A stretch of DNA of 64,000 nt from the NCBI GenBank assembly GCA_027578815.1, contig JANBTH010000006.1, forward strand, positions 28,060 to 92,059, written 5' to 3'. Made by a program: the position numbers and the translations under genes. This document shows, piece by piece, positions 51,143 through 61,393 of the stretch. A model generated the notes under the pieces. The model made no database searches. It worked only from the letters and a program-made list of their open reading frames with translations, and was not told the DNA's origin. The first letter of the stretch is position 1. Each line of letters starts with the position of its first letter. Source of the stretch: Coemansia sp. RSA 1804 (taxonomy: Eukaryota; Kickxellomycota; Kickxellomycetes; Kickxellales; Kickxellaceae).

Positions 51143-52798
51143 ATGTTTGCGAGTAGACTGGCGGGCTGTAGTGGAACCAGCAGTGCAGCAGCAGGCGCAC
51201 CACGTCTTATCGCACTGGCAGCAGCTCGATCGGTGGCACAGCGTCGTCTTGGAACAAGAGCGATTAGCAATGCGCAGGCGACGGGAATCACGGCGGCGAA
51301 CCGGAGTTGCAAGGGTAAGTAGGTGGAGGGATTTAAAAGAAAGGGAGTTTCTCAGCACGTATTTTCTTTTAGTATTTGCTTTTTTTGTTCAAACCGCAAT
51401 ATGGTTAATAGAGAGGCAGACGGACTAATTGACTGGGTGCATTCAGAAGAAAAATATCTCTTTCCATCTGATATACTGAAAAAAATAGGCCGATCCGATG
51501 GATTTTGCATCAACCACAGACACACGTTCCACACCAGCAGCACAGCTAGGGCATCGGGGGAGGACTACTACGACGTGCTCGGCGTGAAGCGCGACGCATC
51601 GCAGTCGGACATAAAGAAGGCGTACTACCAGTTAGCCAAAAAGTACCATCCGGACGCGAACAAGGAGGCGGATGCCAAGGAGCGGTTCATAAAGATCCAG
51701 GAGGCGTACGACACGCTGTCTGACGAGACCAAGCGGCAGACGTACGACCAGTTCGGGACAGCCGACCCGACGGGCGGAATGGGCGGCGGCGCCGGCGGAG
51801 GGTTCTCGGGATTCGGCAACATGGAGGACATTCTGTCGCAGATGTTTGGCGGCGGCGCTGGCGGAGGAGGGTTTGCAGGGATGGGCGGCAGAGCACGGGG
51901 ACCCGGGCGGGGCCGAGGATTCACATCCGTGGGCGAAGACATCGAGGCGTCGGTGACCGTGACATTCATGGATGCCGTGCGCGGAACACGCGCAAACGTG
52001 GTGGTGACGCCGATTGTCAAGTGCGAGCCGTGTGGCGGCTCGGGCGCAAAGAAAGGAGCGCGGCGGCAGACGTGTAAGACTTGCGGAGGCTCGGGCCAGG
52101 CGACGTTTGCGATGGGCGGATTCCACGTACAGCAGCCGTGTCCGGCGTGCGGAGCCGAGGGCTCTACCATCAGTCGCAAGGACCAGTGCCCCTCGTGCGA
52201 CGGAAAGGGCCGTGTGCGTGAGAGGAAGTCGGTTCCCGTGGACATTCCGCCCGGCTGCGACAACGGCACGCGTATCCGTGTGCAGGGTCTGGGTGACGCT
52301 CCCATCGATGGCGAGGGCCCTGCCGGCGACCTGCATATCAGGGTGCGCGTGACGCCAAGCAAGGACTTCCGTCGCAAGGGCGCCGACGTCTACTACGACG
52401 TCGCAATGCCGTTCACCACCGCCATTCTCGGCGGATCCGTGCGCGTCCCAACCGTCGACGGCGATGTCGAGGTCAAGATCCGTCCCGGCACGCAGCCTGG
52501 CGACGAGCTGCGGCTGCGCGGCAAGGGTATTCCCAGACTCAACTCGGGCGCCAGGGGCGACCAGTACCTCACACTCCAGGTCAAGCTGCCCACGTCGCTC
52601 TCCGACTCCCAGCGCAAGCTGATCGAGCAGTTCGAGGCCGACGTTCTTGGCCGGCCCGCACGATCCGAGTCTGCCAAGAAGGACTCCGACAAGAACGCTG
52701 ACAAGGAATCTGACAAGGACGAGAACGGCACCTCCAAGGGCTTCTTTGGTCGGCTGAAGGACGATATCGACAAGCTCAAAAAGAAGAACGACAAATAG
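51143..52798 (+). CDS. MDJ1: MDJ1-type mitochondrial DnaJ (Hsp40) co-chaperone, two exons
   Basis: A type I Hsp40 that stimulates mitochondrial Hsp70 (Ssc1) in matrix protein folding and mtDNA maintenance. The gene is join(51143..51314, 51489..52798), giving 493 residues. Exon 1 encodes an Arg/Ala/Ser-rich presequence ([20 protein letters not shown]). The intron (174 bases, GTAAGT...ATAG) splits a Gly codon and restores [18 protein letters not shown] before the J-domain. The J-domain has [12 protein letters not shown] and the HPD triplet at 111-113. A Gly/Phe-rich linker, four CxxCxGxG-type zinc repeats ([32 protein letters not shown]) and the substrate-binding C-terminal domain follow. The tail is highly charged. 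The frame upstream of 51489 has no N-terminal sense, which supports the intron. Confidence 0.92.
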
Positions 52799-52972
52799 AT
52801 ATCAACTTTTTATATTCCTTCTTTCTCCATCTCCTCATTCTTTTCCTACCCACCAGGCCACACGACTTTGGAAAATAATAAAACTCATACATCGCCTGCT
52901 TTAGTAATTCTATTGCACTGCAAAAAAATAAAGGAGACAAGGAACCAGCAGCAGAACAGCCATTTTAGCTCA

Positions 52973-54229
52973 CTACTGGTCGTAGATCGTCCACACAAAG
53001 TCCTTGGCGCTGTCGTAGTTCTCCTGGAGCAGACGGTACAGATACGACGGCAGATGGCTTCCGGTGTTGTCAACGAGGATATCGACGAGCTCGGGCGGCA
53101 CGTAGTCGAAGCTTGGATTAGCAACCTCGACGGCATCGACAAGTCCGCCGTCCCTGTACGGCAGCACGGCATCGGGCGAAGTCAGCGTGTTGAAGCGGTC
53201 GTCATCGAAGGGAAACGACGGCGAGTGCTTGTACTGGCCAGCACACACCACAACCTGCGTGGAATGGTGGCGCGCCGCAGCCGCAATCATATGTGTGCCG
53301 CTGGGCGCAATCAGTCCGCCGTTGGCCATCACCACGCGCGTGCCCAGAATCACCTTGTTGACGCGCGACATGATGGCAAACACCGCCGAGTCCGGAATCA
53401 CAACAACTTCGATGTTCGCGCACCGCAGCGCCCTCGCCTGCTCGTGGCCATCGTACCGCGGCGCACTCTCTGTCACGATCACGTGGAACTTGCGTTTCCG
53501 TGCGGCCGCGCGCAGAAACATCTCCACCGTGCGCGACCGCCCGCACGTAAGCACCACCTCGTTCGAGTGGATGTAGTCGAGCGCCTTCTCGGCAATATCG
53601 TCCTCGGTTCCCTCGAGCTCGTCGATGTACTCGTTGATCTCCTGGATGATCGATGATTTGAGTCGGAACATGTCCATCGTCCTCTTGCTCAGCGTGGCCG
53701 CCACCTGCTCCCCGAGACCCTGCGCCAGCATCCCGCTCTGGCCAACACCCATCGTCATCGGCGTCTCGCTTCCTCTGGCCGGCGGCGTGCCGACCCCGTC
53801 AGTGTCCAGCGACGCCTTTCTCCCGGCGCCCGCGAGCACTGGCTGCGAAACCACCTCCATCGACGCCGCCTCCTCGTTGACAATATGCACTATTCTGCAC
53901 ACAATGTTCACCACAAGCAGTTCGCGCGGCTGGGCCGCCAAAAGTCGCTTGCCAACCGCCTTCAGTACCGCCACCAGCCCGCGGATATCGTCCCACCGGC
54001 TGTTCGCAACCACTTGCCGCATCAGCTCCGCCGTTCCCTTGGCTATGTCCTTCGACTCCCTAATCTGTCCGCGCCGCAGCTGCACCAGGAAGCTCTGCAT
54101 TGCCAGGGCTACGTCCCGCGAGAACGACGCCAGCGACGACGCTGGGTCCTCATGCATCGCCATTGACACCGAGGACGACGGCGTTGGCGATGAGGTGGAG
54201 GATGTGGGAGGGAATGCGCCGATGTCCAT
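52973..54229 (-). CDS. GCD7: eIF2B beta subunit (GCD7)
   Basis: Regulatory subunit of the eIF2B guanine-nucleotide exchange factor, which recycles eIF2-GDP and responds to eIF2-alpha phosphorylation. The 418-residue product has the family helical N-terminal part (FLVQLRRGQIRESKDIA, VCRIVHIVNEEA) and the conserved Rossmann-like C-terminal half: VLTCGRSRTVEMFLRAAA, VTESAPRYDGHEQARAL, VIPDSAVFAIMSRVNKVILG, GGLIAPSGTHMIAAAARHHS and ending SPDAVLPY, FDYVPPELVDILVDNTG. The last elements are typical of the beta subunit. A variable Gly/Thr-rich insert sits in the middle. The ATG at 54229 was chosen over a TTG at 54262. It converges with MDJ1. Confidence 0.93.
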   Translation of the reverse strand: MDIGAFPPTSSTSSPTPSSSVSMAMHEDPASSLASFSRDVALAMQSFLVQLRRGQIRESKDIAKGTAELMRQVVANSRWDDIRGLVAVLKAVGKRLLAAQPRELLVVNIVCRIVHIVNEEAASMEVVSQPVLAGAGRKASLDTDGVGTPPARGSETPMTMGVGQSGMLAQGLGEQVAATLSKRTMDMFRLKSSIIQEINEYIDELEGTEDDIAEKALDYIHSNEVVLTCGRSRTVEMFLRAAARKRKFHVIVTESAPRYDGHEQARALRCANIEVVVIPDSAVFAIMSRVNKVILGTRVVMANGGLIAPSGTHMIAAAARHHSTQVVVCAGQYKHSPSFPFDDDRFNTLTSPDAVLPYRDGGLVDAVEVANPSFDYVPPELVDILVDNTGSHLPSYLYRLLQENYDSAKDFVWTIYDQ

Positions 54230-54397
54230 TTCGCCCTTTTTCTGATTATATGATTGATTCAAACAAGTAAGTAATGAAGAAAAGAAGAAGAAAAAGGAAA
54301 GTGGAACAGAACAGTGGATTGATAAATGAATTTCAAAATGTATGCTGCTAAATTATTTTTCAAAAAGGGGGGGGAACGCACAAAGAAAAGCTAAGGG
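54230..54397. other. Short intergenic region, Mediator-like gene to GCD7
   Basis: 168 bases carrying the GCD7 promoter and the 3' end of the next minus-strand gene. A G run lies at about 54366-54374. Confidence 0.5.
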
Positions 54398-56302
54398 CTA
54401 CGCCGAAAAATCAACAGCGGAGGACAGCGCCGAGGACAGCAAGCTTGCTGCATCGGACCAGGAAACAAGGTCGCGCTCAAAGCCAGCGACGTCGGTTTGG
54501 AAGCCAACGGTGGCCAGCATCGGAATACCGCGGTCCACAAGAGCCTTGTGCTCAAACTGCATGGCGGCGTGGATACGCACCACCGATTGCATGAACTCCT
54601 TGACCATCGCCTTGATCTTGGTGCCGCCGACGTCCATTCCAAACCCCAGCTGCTCGCCCCCGCTCGGCCCCGTCATTATTCGGATCACCTTGGACGCTGT
54701 GTCAAGAAGCGCACAGAGCTGCCGCTCGATCTCCTCCAGCCGATCAAGCGGCGTTTCCTCCGCCCCGGCGTCTGTTGCCTGCGGTCTCGACAGCTCTATC
54801 TTCAGCAGCTGGTTAGGAGCCGTGTTCGCGTCGCGGGGTTTGGCCACATACACCGTTGATGCTACTCTGTGCGACTCGCGCTCCGGTATCACCGGCGTGG
54901 CTGCCGCGTTGGAAGAAGCACCAAACGACGGACCAGTAGAGGTAGATGCCATTCCGCCTGCTCCAGAAATACCGGGGGGTCCTTGCAACTGAGACTGCAG
55001 GTCTCCTCCTCCCGGATGACCCAGTTGCTGGAGCACCGTATTTTGGTGAGGCTGATGTAGAGGTATCTGCTGCTGCTGCAGTTGCTGTTGATGTAGCCCC
55101 TGCGCAATGGACCCAATGTTTGCGTTGCCCTGAGCCGTCAAGTCAAATAATCCACCTGCGCCCGGAGCCCCCAGCATTGTCTGTGGGATTACACCCGGGA
55201 TACCAGCTCCACCAACACCACCACCAGCGGCTGACATATCCACACCCAATGTCGCAGCGTCAATGCCACTCATGGCCTGGTGGAGGTGGTGGAGGCTGGG
55301 GTTTCCGGGACTCGGTGCCGAAGGCAAGAACTGCCCACCACCACTGCCAGAAACGGGAACACCAGCAGATTGCGCCGACTGCATCAGAGTAAGCTGCGCT
55401 AGAGGAATATCGCCCATATCGTCGGAAGATTGGGAGCTGGTGCGCGATTTCTGTCCTCTGGGTCCAGAGGCGGTAGCGACGGCACCGCCGTCTGTCGATG
55501 AAGCAAGTAGTAGTTCAGACGCACCGCCACCACCAATGCCAATACCGCCGACGGTAGTGGCAGAAGCAATGGCGCCAGCAGCACCAGTAGTAGTAGCAGT
55601 AGTGTTGGACGAGACGTTCAAGACGGCTGGTGTAGCCGAGGTAGCCACAAGGTTTGGCTGGATACTACCACCGCTGTTGCTGCCGCTAGGTGCGCCGGGG
55701 ATCTGGGACCCACCAAGTAACCGAGCCATCATCTGCGCAGCATCATCAGCCGAATTCGCCAGTCTGCCACCATTTCCACCCGGCCCATCTACTGTTCCGC
55801 CATGGCCACCAACGCCCGGAATGGCCAACGACGTGTCGTCCAGGTTCATTAACTGAATAGACGATAAGTCCATACCAGCCGCCGACATGCCGTCGCCAAT
55901 CCCGTTACCCAGATCAAACGAATTAAGGTCCACGCCAAATCCGCTTAAATCGTTAGCCGAGAACTGTCCAAATCTCGATCCTCCAGCATTGTTGTTACTA
56001 CTATTTCCAAGACTGTTGCCAAGCTCGCCAAGCCCGCCTATCACCCCTCCGCCACCTCCACCACCACTGGTTGCTCCTGCATCGTTTGTGAAGGACCCAA
56101 ATAAGTTCATCGTCTCGGTATCAACTAGTCCATCCCCTCCGCTGCCACCTCCGCCTCCGCCCCCCACGCCAAGGCTCGTAAACGACGCTAGTGCTGAATT
56201 GCCCTCGCCACTGCCACTTGTATTTGCAGCGTCTCCTGTCTGTCTGTTGTTGCCATCGCTGCTACCGCCAGCGCCGTCGTTGTGTGTGCTGTTATTGCTC
56301 AT
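54398..56302 (-). CDS. Mediator subunit-like protein (MED11-like C-terminus)
   Basis: A 634-residue protein whose first about 460 residues are Gly, Asn, Ser, Ala and Gln-rich low complexity. The last about 150 residues are ordered: PLDRLEEIERQLCALLDTAS and KVIRIMTG, followed by MVKEFMQSVVRIHAAMQFEH and a Ser-rich end. The L-x2-I-E-x2-I/L-x2-L-L-x3-x-x-V pattern is like Mediator head subunit MED11, which is normally only about 115-150 residues. If so, this protein carries a very long disordered N-terminal extension of the kind seen in transcription regulators. The start is the ATG at 56302. The assignment to MED11 is tentative; another small helical Mediator subunit is possible. Confidence 0.55.
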   Translation of the reverse strand: MSNNSTHNDGAGGSSDGNNRQTGDAANTSGSGEGNSALASFTSLGVGGGGGGGSGGDGLVDTETMNLFGSFTNDAGATSGGGGGGGVIGGLGELGNSLGNSSNNNAGGSRFGQFSANDLSGFGVDLNSFDLGNGIGDGMSAAGMDLSSIQLMNLDDTSLAIPGVGGHGGTVDGPGGNGGRLANSADDAAQMMARLLGGSQIPGAPSGSNSGGSIQPNLVATSATPAVLNVSSNTTATTTGAAGAIASATTVGGIGIGGGGASELLLASSTDGGAVATASGPRGQKSRTSSQSSDDMGDIPLAQLTLMQSAQSAGVPVSGSGGGQFLPSAPSPGNPSLHHLHQAMSGIDAATLGVDMSAAGGGVGGAGIPGVIPQTMLGAPGAGGLFDLTAQGNANIGSIAQGLHQQQLQQQQIPLHQPHQNTVLQQLGHPGGGDLQSQLQGPPGISGAGGMASTSTGPSFGASSNAAATPVIPERESHRVASTVYVAKPRDANTAPNQLLKIELSRPQATDAGAEETPLDRLEEIERQLCALLDTASKVIRIMTGPSGGEQLGFGMDVGGTKIKAMVKEFMQSVVRIHAAMQFEHKALVDRGIPMLATVGFQTDVAGFERDLVSWSDAASLLSSALSSAVDFSA

Positions 56303-56790
56303 GAAACTGTCTGTACAAGGAGTGAAATGTTTATTAATGGGTATTCTGAGTGACTAATGAGGAGGAAGAGAAAACAGGCGTTGAGAATAAAAGCAAATTG
56401 CGGAAGGGGTTATTGTTGAACTCCGTTCTCTGTTGAATTTTTGGCGGCACTGCAATCAAAATATAAATTGGTATGATTACAGGCCGCAATCACGTGAAGT
56501 CAACTGCTGCTGCTTTTCTTCTGGATCTGAGCTGAAGATCTTGCTGCTCTACGCTCATCAGACAACGGGTCTGTATAGCGAATGTTAGAAGCCATAGAGA
56601 GGCAATTGGCGGTCTTGACTACGCTTTACAGAATTTTCTTCCGCCGTTTTCCATGGCCCACGTCGCATCCCATCGTCTAAATACTAACTTTTTTGGGAAC
56701 AAAATATTATAATATAAACTAAAAGTATTACAACAACAGCAACAGCAACAGCAACAGCAACAAGAAACCTTGCTCTTTCTCTCTCTTTTG
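56303..56790. other. Intergenic region, VPS24 to Mediator-like gene
   Basis: 488 bases containing the promoter of the Mediator-like gene and the VPS24 3' end. A CAACAG repeat lies at about 56731-56763. No gene is seen. Confidence 0.55.
56731..56763. repeat. CAACAG hexamer repeat
   Basis: Four to five CAACAG units just downstream of the VPS24 stop. Confidence 0.85.
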
Positions 56791-57456
56791 CTACGACCGG
56801 AGTGCCGAAAGACGCGAATTCATCTCCTCCAGATCAATGTCAGACTCGTTCTCCTCAGCCTCGGAGACGCGGGCGTTGTTCTCCGGCAGACGAGCAGCAT
56901 TAGCAGAACCAATGGAGCCAAGCAGACCCTCAGTGACCTCAGCAAGGACCTTGTCAACCTCGGCCTCGGCTTCCTCCTCAACATCCTCATCAGCATCAAT
57001 AGAGTCGAGCATATCCTCGGTCATCTCGTCAATAACGCCAGCCTTCATCATCTCCTTGGACATCTCCATAAGCGAGCGCTGAAGCATCGGGACGCTCATC
57101 AACTGGTTGACAGCCTTCATCACATGCGTGCTCTTCTGCAGCGTGCCTGCAACCTTGAGCATAGACAGCTGGCGTCTCAGCTCCATCGATATCGAGTTCA
57201 GTTGCGCCTTGCTTGTGGCTATACGGTCCCTCTGTTTCCGGCTTCGTACCACCTCCTTGGCCAGCGTCTTGCATGACTTTATGTCTCCCTTCTTGGCTAA
57301 CTGCTTGATTGTTTGCTCAACCTTCTTCTCCTCTACCAGTATCCCCCGCGACTGTCTGTCCAGGACGCGTTGCTGTGCGCGTATATCCGAACACCATTTG
57401 TTGACTATCTTGTCCGGAGACGGCTTGCTCTGGAACAGATTGAATACGTTGAACAT
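56791..57456 (-). CDS. VPS24: VPS24/CHMP3 ESCRT-III subunit
   Basis: A Snf7-family ESCRT-III subunit that assembles with Vps2 on endosomes and drives membrane scission in multivesicular body formation. The 221-residue product begins with the family start MFNVFNLF, has a basic helical core (IRAQQRVLDRQSRGI, VEEKKVEQTIKQLAKKGD, KTLAKEVVRSRKQRDR), then TLQKSTHVMKAVNQLM and an acidic C-terminal half. It ends in a MIM1-type Vps4-binding motif, DLEEMNSRLSALR. Length matches yeast Vps24 (224). The start is the ATG at 57456. Confidence 0.95.
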   Translation of the reverse strand: MFNVFNLFQSKPSPDKIVNKWCSDIRAQQRVLDRQSRGILVEEKKVEQTIKQLAKKGDIKSCKTLAKEVVRSRKQRDRIATSKAQLNSISMELRRQLSMLKVAGTLQKSTHVMKAVNQLMSVPMLQRSLMEMSKEMMKAGVIDEMTEDMLDSIDADEDVEEEAEAEVDKVLAEVTEGLLGSIGSANAARLPENNARVSEAEENESDIDLEEMNSRLSALRS

Positions 57457-57924
57457 TAATCTGGATGTGCTGCTTCCTGGGCTGCGGTGGCAATGAGAGG
57501 AGAGAAAAGTACAAAAAAAGAAAAAGAAAAAGGAACGGAAGGAACGGTAAAATGAGCGCTAATGTGACAGAAATGGAATGAATTAAAAAGGTGAATTCGA
57601 AAAAAGGTACAAGGAGAAAAAGAGAGAGAAAGAATTGTAAAGAGGGTGGGGAAAGGAGCCAACAGCCACTGTCTCCACTAAAATTACAGGTTGCCAAGCG
57701 TTTGAGCGTCGCTGTCATCGTTTTTGCGAAGATACACATGTTGTGCAATTGCTCTTCCACAAATCAATTGCTGATACGCTCTGGATTATAACATAGTAAC
57801 TGTCTGGTAGCTGGTATTACAGGAAATGGGGGTGTTGAGCGGCACAAGCGCGTCAGCGCAAAACGTATCAGCAAAGAAAACAACAACAAAAAACTACAGT
57901 CTTGGCTTCCGCTTTCCTTCACCG
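57457..57924. other. Intergenic region, FYVE-RING gene to VPS24
   Basis: 468 bases with the VPS24 promoter and the 3' end of the FYVE-RING gene. AG-rich tracts are present; no gene is seen. Confidence 0.55.
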
Positions 57925-59520
57925 CTACTCGTAGTGCACAGGGCACGCGGGGGTGCGCTGCAGCCACTCGCTGATACAGGGCTGGTGGTAGGTGCAGAGA
58001 CAGTTGAGTCTGGCAACATGCTGGCCAGGCTCAAAGTCCTCGAAGCAGATGGGACACTCCTGGCCAAGCAGCGGAGTGTCGCCAGTGAGTCTGTACGAAA
58101 CGAATCTGACGCCCATGGGCGACCGCGCCGCACGGGGATTCGGGAGCGACTCGGCAGCACCCACACGCCGTTGGTCCTGCTGGCTCTGCTGGGCTGCAGC
58201 CAGCGCCTGGTGCACAGCATCGAGACCGCTGGAACCCTGCGGCGGCGTGCGATCAAAGAAGCTGAGGAACCCGACACTGCGCCTGTTCTGGGGCGCCATA
58301 TCCCTGGCAACACTGCCAGCGGCAGCATGGTGCGACGGATCGTCACCACGACCCTGCACAGACCTACTGCGACGCGCATCCTCGGTCTGGCGCATCCGTC
58401 GCCGCGTGCCGCCCTGCATCTCAGCCGACGTGTCCTCGATGCAGTCGCGGATATGCCGCTCCTGCGCTTCCTGCCACCCCTCGCCCGGAACACGCGCCAT
58501 AGCCGCCCACACCGTGGCCCAGTCGCGCATGCACACGGGACAGACACATATGCTCGACGAGCTCTGCTGCCGCCGCCGCTGCAAAAGCGGCAACCCCGTT
58601 GCTGCGGTCCCGGTGCCACGGCTAGTGTTCTGCTGCTGCAGGGAATGTGTCGTCCCCGATGCATCGGCATCGTCGGACAATGCGCCCGGGTCGCGGAAGA
58701 TGTTGTATGCATTCTCAATGGCCCCCGACGACTCCGAGTCAACCGCCACCAGCGCAATACTGTCGGCCGACGCTGGCGGCAGCCGATCAACAACGCGCGC
58801 ACACGCATCGCACGCACGATGTTCCCGGAACCGCCAGCACAACGCGCGCGCGCCTCCCACGTACAGACTGTGCGCAAGCGGGAGATCGTCGTCCGACTGG
58901 ATTGCCGCCGCTGCCACTGCTGGTGGTGGTGGCCGCTGCATGTAGTATCCGCCCTGCGTGGGCGTGACGGGTGCTGCCAGCAGAATCCGTCGCTGCGAGC
59001 AGGTGTCGCAGAACACCAGTCCGCATCGTCGGCAGTGGTGGCGCCGCACAAACAGTGTGAACCGCCGGCTGCACTGGTGGCACACTGCCGTGGCGTCGTC
59101 CGCCTCCCACGCCGACTCCGGCAGCTGCTGGCGCAGAAACAGCGCCGGACGGTCGTAGAACGTCTGGCTAGGCGTGTCGCTGTGCGTATCTTCGTCGTCG
59201 ACTGCTGCCGACAAGGACGACCCGCAGTCGTGCTCTTGCTCCTCGCTACCCGCTTCGTCTTCTGCCTCAGCTGCTGCTGCTGCTGCAGAATGCCGTTCTG
59301 CGGATATCCGGTCGTCTCGGCCATCGGCTAAAGCACTCTCGCCAGCTTCGTGTGCCGCAACATCGTCGCGCTCTGCCTCCATATGCACCTCCACTTCTTC
59401 TGCCTCGGCTCTGTCTGCTGCCGCTACTGCTGCTGCTGTCTTATTCCCCCCCGCTACTGTGTTCGAATCCCTCGGCTCTAATGGCTCCATTGGCTCTCCT
59501 TGCCCAGGGTCTCGCTGCAT
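57925..59520 (-). CDS. FYVE and RING domain E3 ubiquitin ligase (PIB1-like)
   Basis: A predicted endosomal/vacuolar E3 ligase that binds phosphatidylinositol 3-phosphate through FYVE and ubiquitinates through RING, like yeast Pib1. The 531-residue product has an acidic, Ala/Glu-rich start. A FYVE domain follows at about 130-245 (WEADD, CHQCSRRF, RRHHCRRCG, CDTCS), in which a long Pro/Ala insert separates the last pair of cysteines (CDACARV). The RING is at the very C-terminus (CPICFEDFEPGQHVARLNCL, CTYH, CISEWLQRTPACPVH) and ends with a CPxH pair, as in ZNRF-type RINGs. It is longer than Pib1 (286) because of low-complexity inserts. With VPS15 also in this window, PI3P synthesis and reading are both represented. 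Confidence 0.88.
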   Translation of the reverse strand: MQRDPGQGEPMEPLEPRDSNTVAGGNKTAAAVAAADRAEAEEVEVHMEAERDDVAAHEAGESALADGRDDRISAERHSAAAAAAEAEDEAGSEEQEHDCGSSLSAAVDDEDTHSDTPSQTFYDRPALFLRQQLPESAWEADDATAVCHQCSRRFTLFVRRHHCRRCGLVFCDTCSQRRILLAAPVTPTQGGYYMQRPPPPAVAAAAIQSDDDLPLAHSLYVGGARALCWRFREHRACDACARVVDRLPPASADSIALVAVDSESSGAIENAYNIFRDPGALSDDADASGTTHSLQQQNTSRGTGTAATGLPLLQRRRQQSSSSICVCPVCMRDWATVWAAMARVPGEGWQEAQERHIRDCIEDTSAEMQGGTRRRMRQTEDARRSRSVQGRGDDPSHHAAAGSVARDMAPQNRRSVGFLSFFDRTPPQGSSGLDAVHQALAAAQQSQQDQRRVGAAESLPNPRAARSPMGVRFVSYRLTGDTPLLGQECPICFEDFEPGQHVARLNCLCTYHQPCISEWLQRTPACPVHYE

Positions 59521-60207
59521 GGCTTGTGCTGGCAGGTCAAAATACCGCCTTGAGCGCCGTTTAGCGGATTAAGGGTCGGGTAAAACACAATCACTCTCTA
59601 GAGTAACAGCTATTATATGCAATAAAGAGAAACCCGTCGTGTGGCTTGGCACTCCCTCTCTCCTGCTGCTCTTTTTTCCAATGCTGCGAAGAGAACTCAA
59701 AGAACAGGTGTCTGTGGACGCTGAAATAAGTAAATGATATGTATAATTTGAAATTAAGTAGGGAATAAATACATACAAGAAACTACAATAAGGTAAAGCT
59801 GACTTCTTTTCTAGAATTAGAAGAAGGGAATATTGAAATTGAGAAATAAGAAAGAAATAAGATAGCAAGTTGTGTTGGAAAGAGCCAAAAGAAAAAACAG
59901 TGAAAGCACAAGTCCGAAAAAGGTATTCACTTTGCCACTCACATTTTTCATTCTGCACTCGTGACGCAAGCACCGGGAACCATGCCGTGATTTTGCTGCT
60001 GCTGCTGATGCTGTGGCTTTTTCTTCGCTTCCCTCCCTGGTCCGCTTAAAAATGCTTGTGAAGTGATCCATGCGAGCGTTTCAACAAGATCACAGGAAGA
60101 ATCATCAAGTCATTTATTATCTCTTCCTTTTCTCTTCCTTTACTCTTTTGCAAATATCCGTTATCTTCTTTTTTCCCCTTTGACTCTCCAAAAAGACCCT
60201 TCTAACA
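59521..60207. other. Divergent promoter region, FYVE-RING gene / pyrophosphatase
   Basis: 687 bases between two divergently transcribed genes. The right end is pyrimidine-rich, directly before the ATG at 60208. No gene is seen. Confidence 0.55.
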
Positions 60208-61062
60208 ATGCTGGCCAAAGGATCGGGCTTTCTAGGCACTGGACTTAAAGGGACACCTCTGTCCCATTTCTCCTTCACTTGTCGCAGAGAGCCGCGCCTC
60301 CTCTACCGCCGCTGTCTGAGCAAGTACGCAACAAACGTGCTTGGCGGGCCCTTGGGGTCAGCCACGCACCGCATGTACTTTGAGCAGCGCGGCGATGGAG
60401 CACCGCTCTCTCCCTGGCACGACATTCCGCTAGTAGCATCATCAGACCCTACTAGTTCCAAGGAGTACCACATGGTATGCGAAATTCCGCGCTGGACTAA
60501 CGCAAAGCTAGAGATCGACACGAAGGGCGCATTCAATCCGATTAGACAGGACGTAAAGAACGGCAAACTGCGCTATGTGCCCAACGTCTTCCCGTACAAG
60601 GGGTATATCTGGAACTACGGCGCGCTTCCGCAGACATACGAGGACTCGGATCACGTTGACGCTGACACCGGCTGTGTGGGCGACAGCGATCCGGTTGACG
60701 TCATTGAGATTGGACAGGCGGTCAGTGCGCGGGGGTCCGTCCACCGCGTAAAGGTGCTGGGCGTACTGGCTCTGATTGACGATGGCGAGACGGACTGGAA
60801 GGTCGTTGCTTTGCGTTCGGACGATCCGTTGGCGAGCAAGGTGCATTCTGTGGGCGACCTGGAGTCACATATGCCGGGGATCCTGCATGCTACTGTTGAC
60901 TGGTTCACAAAGTACAAGGTCCCCGACGGGAAGCCCCTGAATAGGTGGGCCTTTGACGGCCGTGCGAGAGACGAGGAGTACGCGCACTCTGTTATTGCTG
61001 CCACACACGATGCGTGGAAGAAGCTTGTTGCCACGGAGAAGCACACAAAGTTCTCGCTGTAA
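60208..61062 (+). CDS. PPA2: Inorganic pyrophosphatase, probably mitochondrial
   Basis: Hydrolyses pyrophosphate to phosphate, pulling biosynthetic reactions forward. The 284-residue product has the family I soluble pyrophosphatase core: WHDIPLVA, MVCEIPRWTNAKLEI, FPYKGYIWNYGALPQTYED and the metal-binding signature GDSDPVDVIEIG (fits D-x-D-P-x-D-V), then DGETDWKVVAL and NRWAFDGRARDEEYA. The first about 45 residues are basic and Ser/Leu/Arg-rich with no acidic residues (LLYRRCLSKYATN), as in mitochondrial presequences, so this is likely the Ppa2-type enzyme. A cytosolic role through an internal start cannot be excluded. The start is the ATG at 60208. Confidence 0.9.
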   Translation: MLAKGSGFLGTGLKGTPLSHFSFTCRREPRLLYRRCLSKYATNVLGGPLGSATHRMYFEQRGDGAPLSPWHDIPLVASSDPTSSKEYHMVCEIPRWTNAKLEIDTKGAFNPIRQDVKNGKLRYVPNVFPYKGYIWNYGALPQTYEDSDHVDADTGCVGDSDPVDVIEIGQAVSARGSVHRVKVLGVLALIDDGETDWKVVALRSDDPLASKVHSVGDLESHMPGILHATVDWFTKYKVPDGKPLNRWAFDGRARDEEYAHSVIAATHDAWKKLVATEKHTKFSL

Positions 61063-61393
61063 GTAATTAAATGAGCTAGTCGATTAAGCCGTATTTTATG
61101 ATGCTCCTGTTGTTGTCTTTTGTCCATCGTTGCCGCGCTGCCGCATTTCATTGGCTTGTTTGCTTGCCGAAAAGCAGGAGATAAAAATGGCAAGCAGGAA
61201 CTAAAGCGGACAACGGGACAATCAACCCAACCAAATCCATCCGGGTATTGTGTTCTGCTTTTTTTGCCTACTACTGGCTGTCTTCACACCGATCGTTGGC
61301 GGTGATAGCAATCAGTTGCTATCGATCGCTAAATGAGTCAATGCCCGCGCTAATCGACTTCCTCTCCAGCTGTTTGCTTTCCTTTTGTGTAGT

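Noticed and set aside
57894..59331. Long overlapping frames on both strands across the FYVE-RING gene (501 and 476 codons)
   Set aside because: They are shadows of the GC-rich real gene, which alone contains FYVE and RING motifs.
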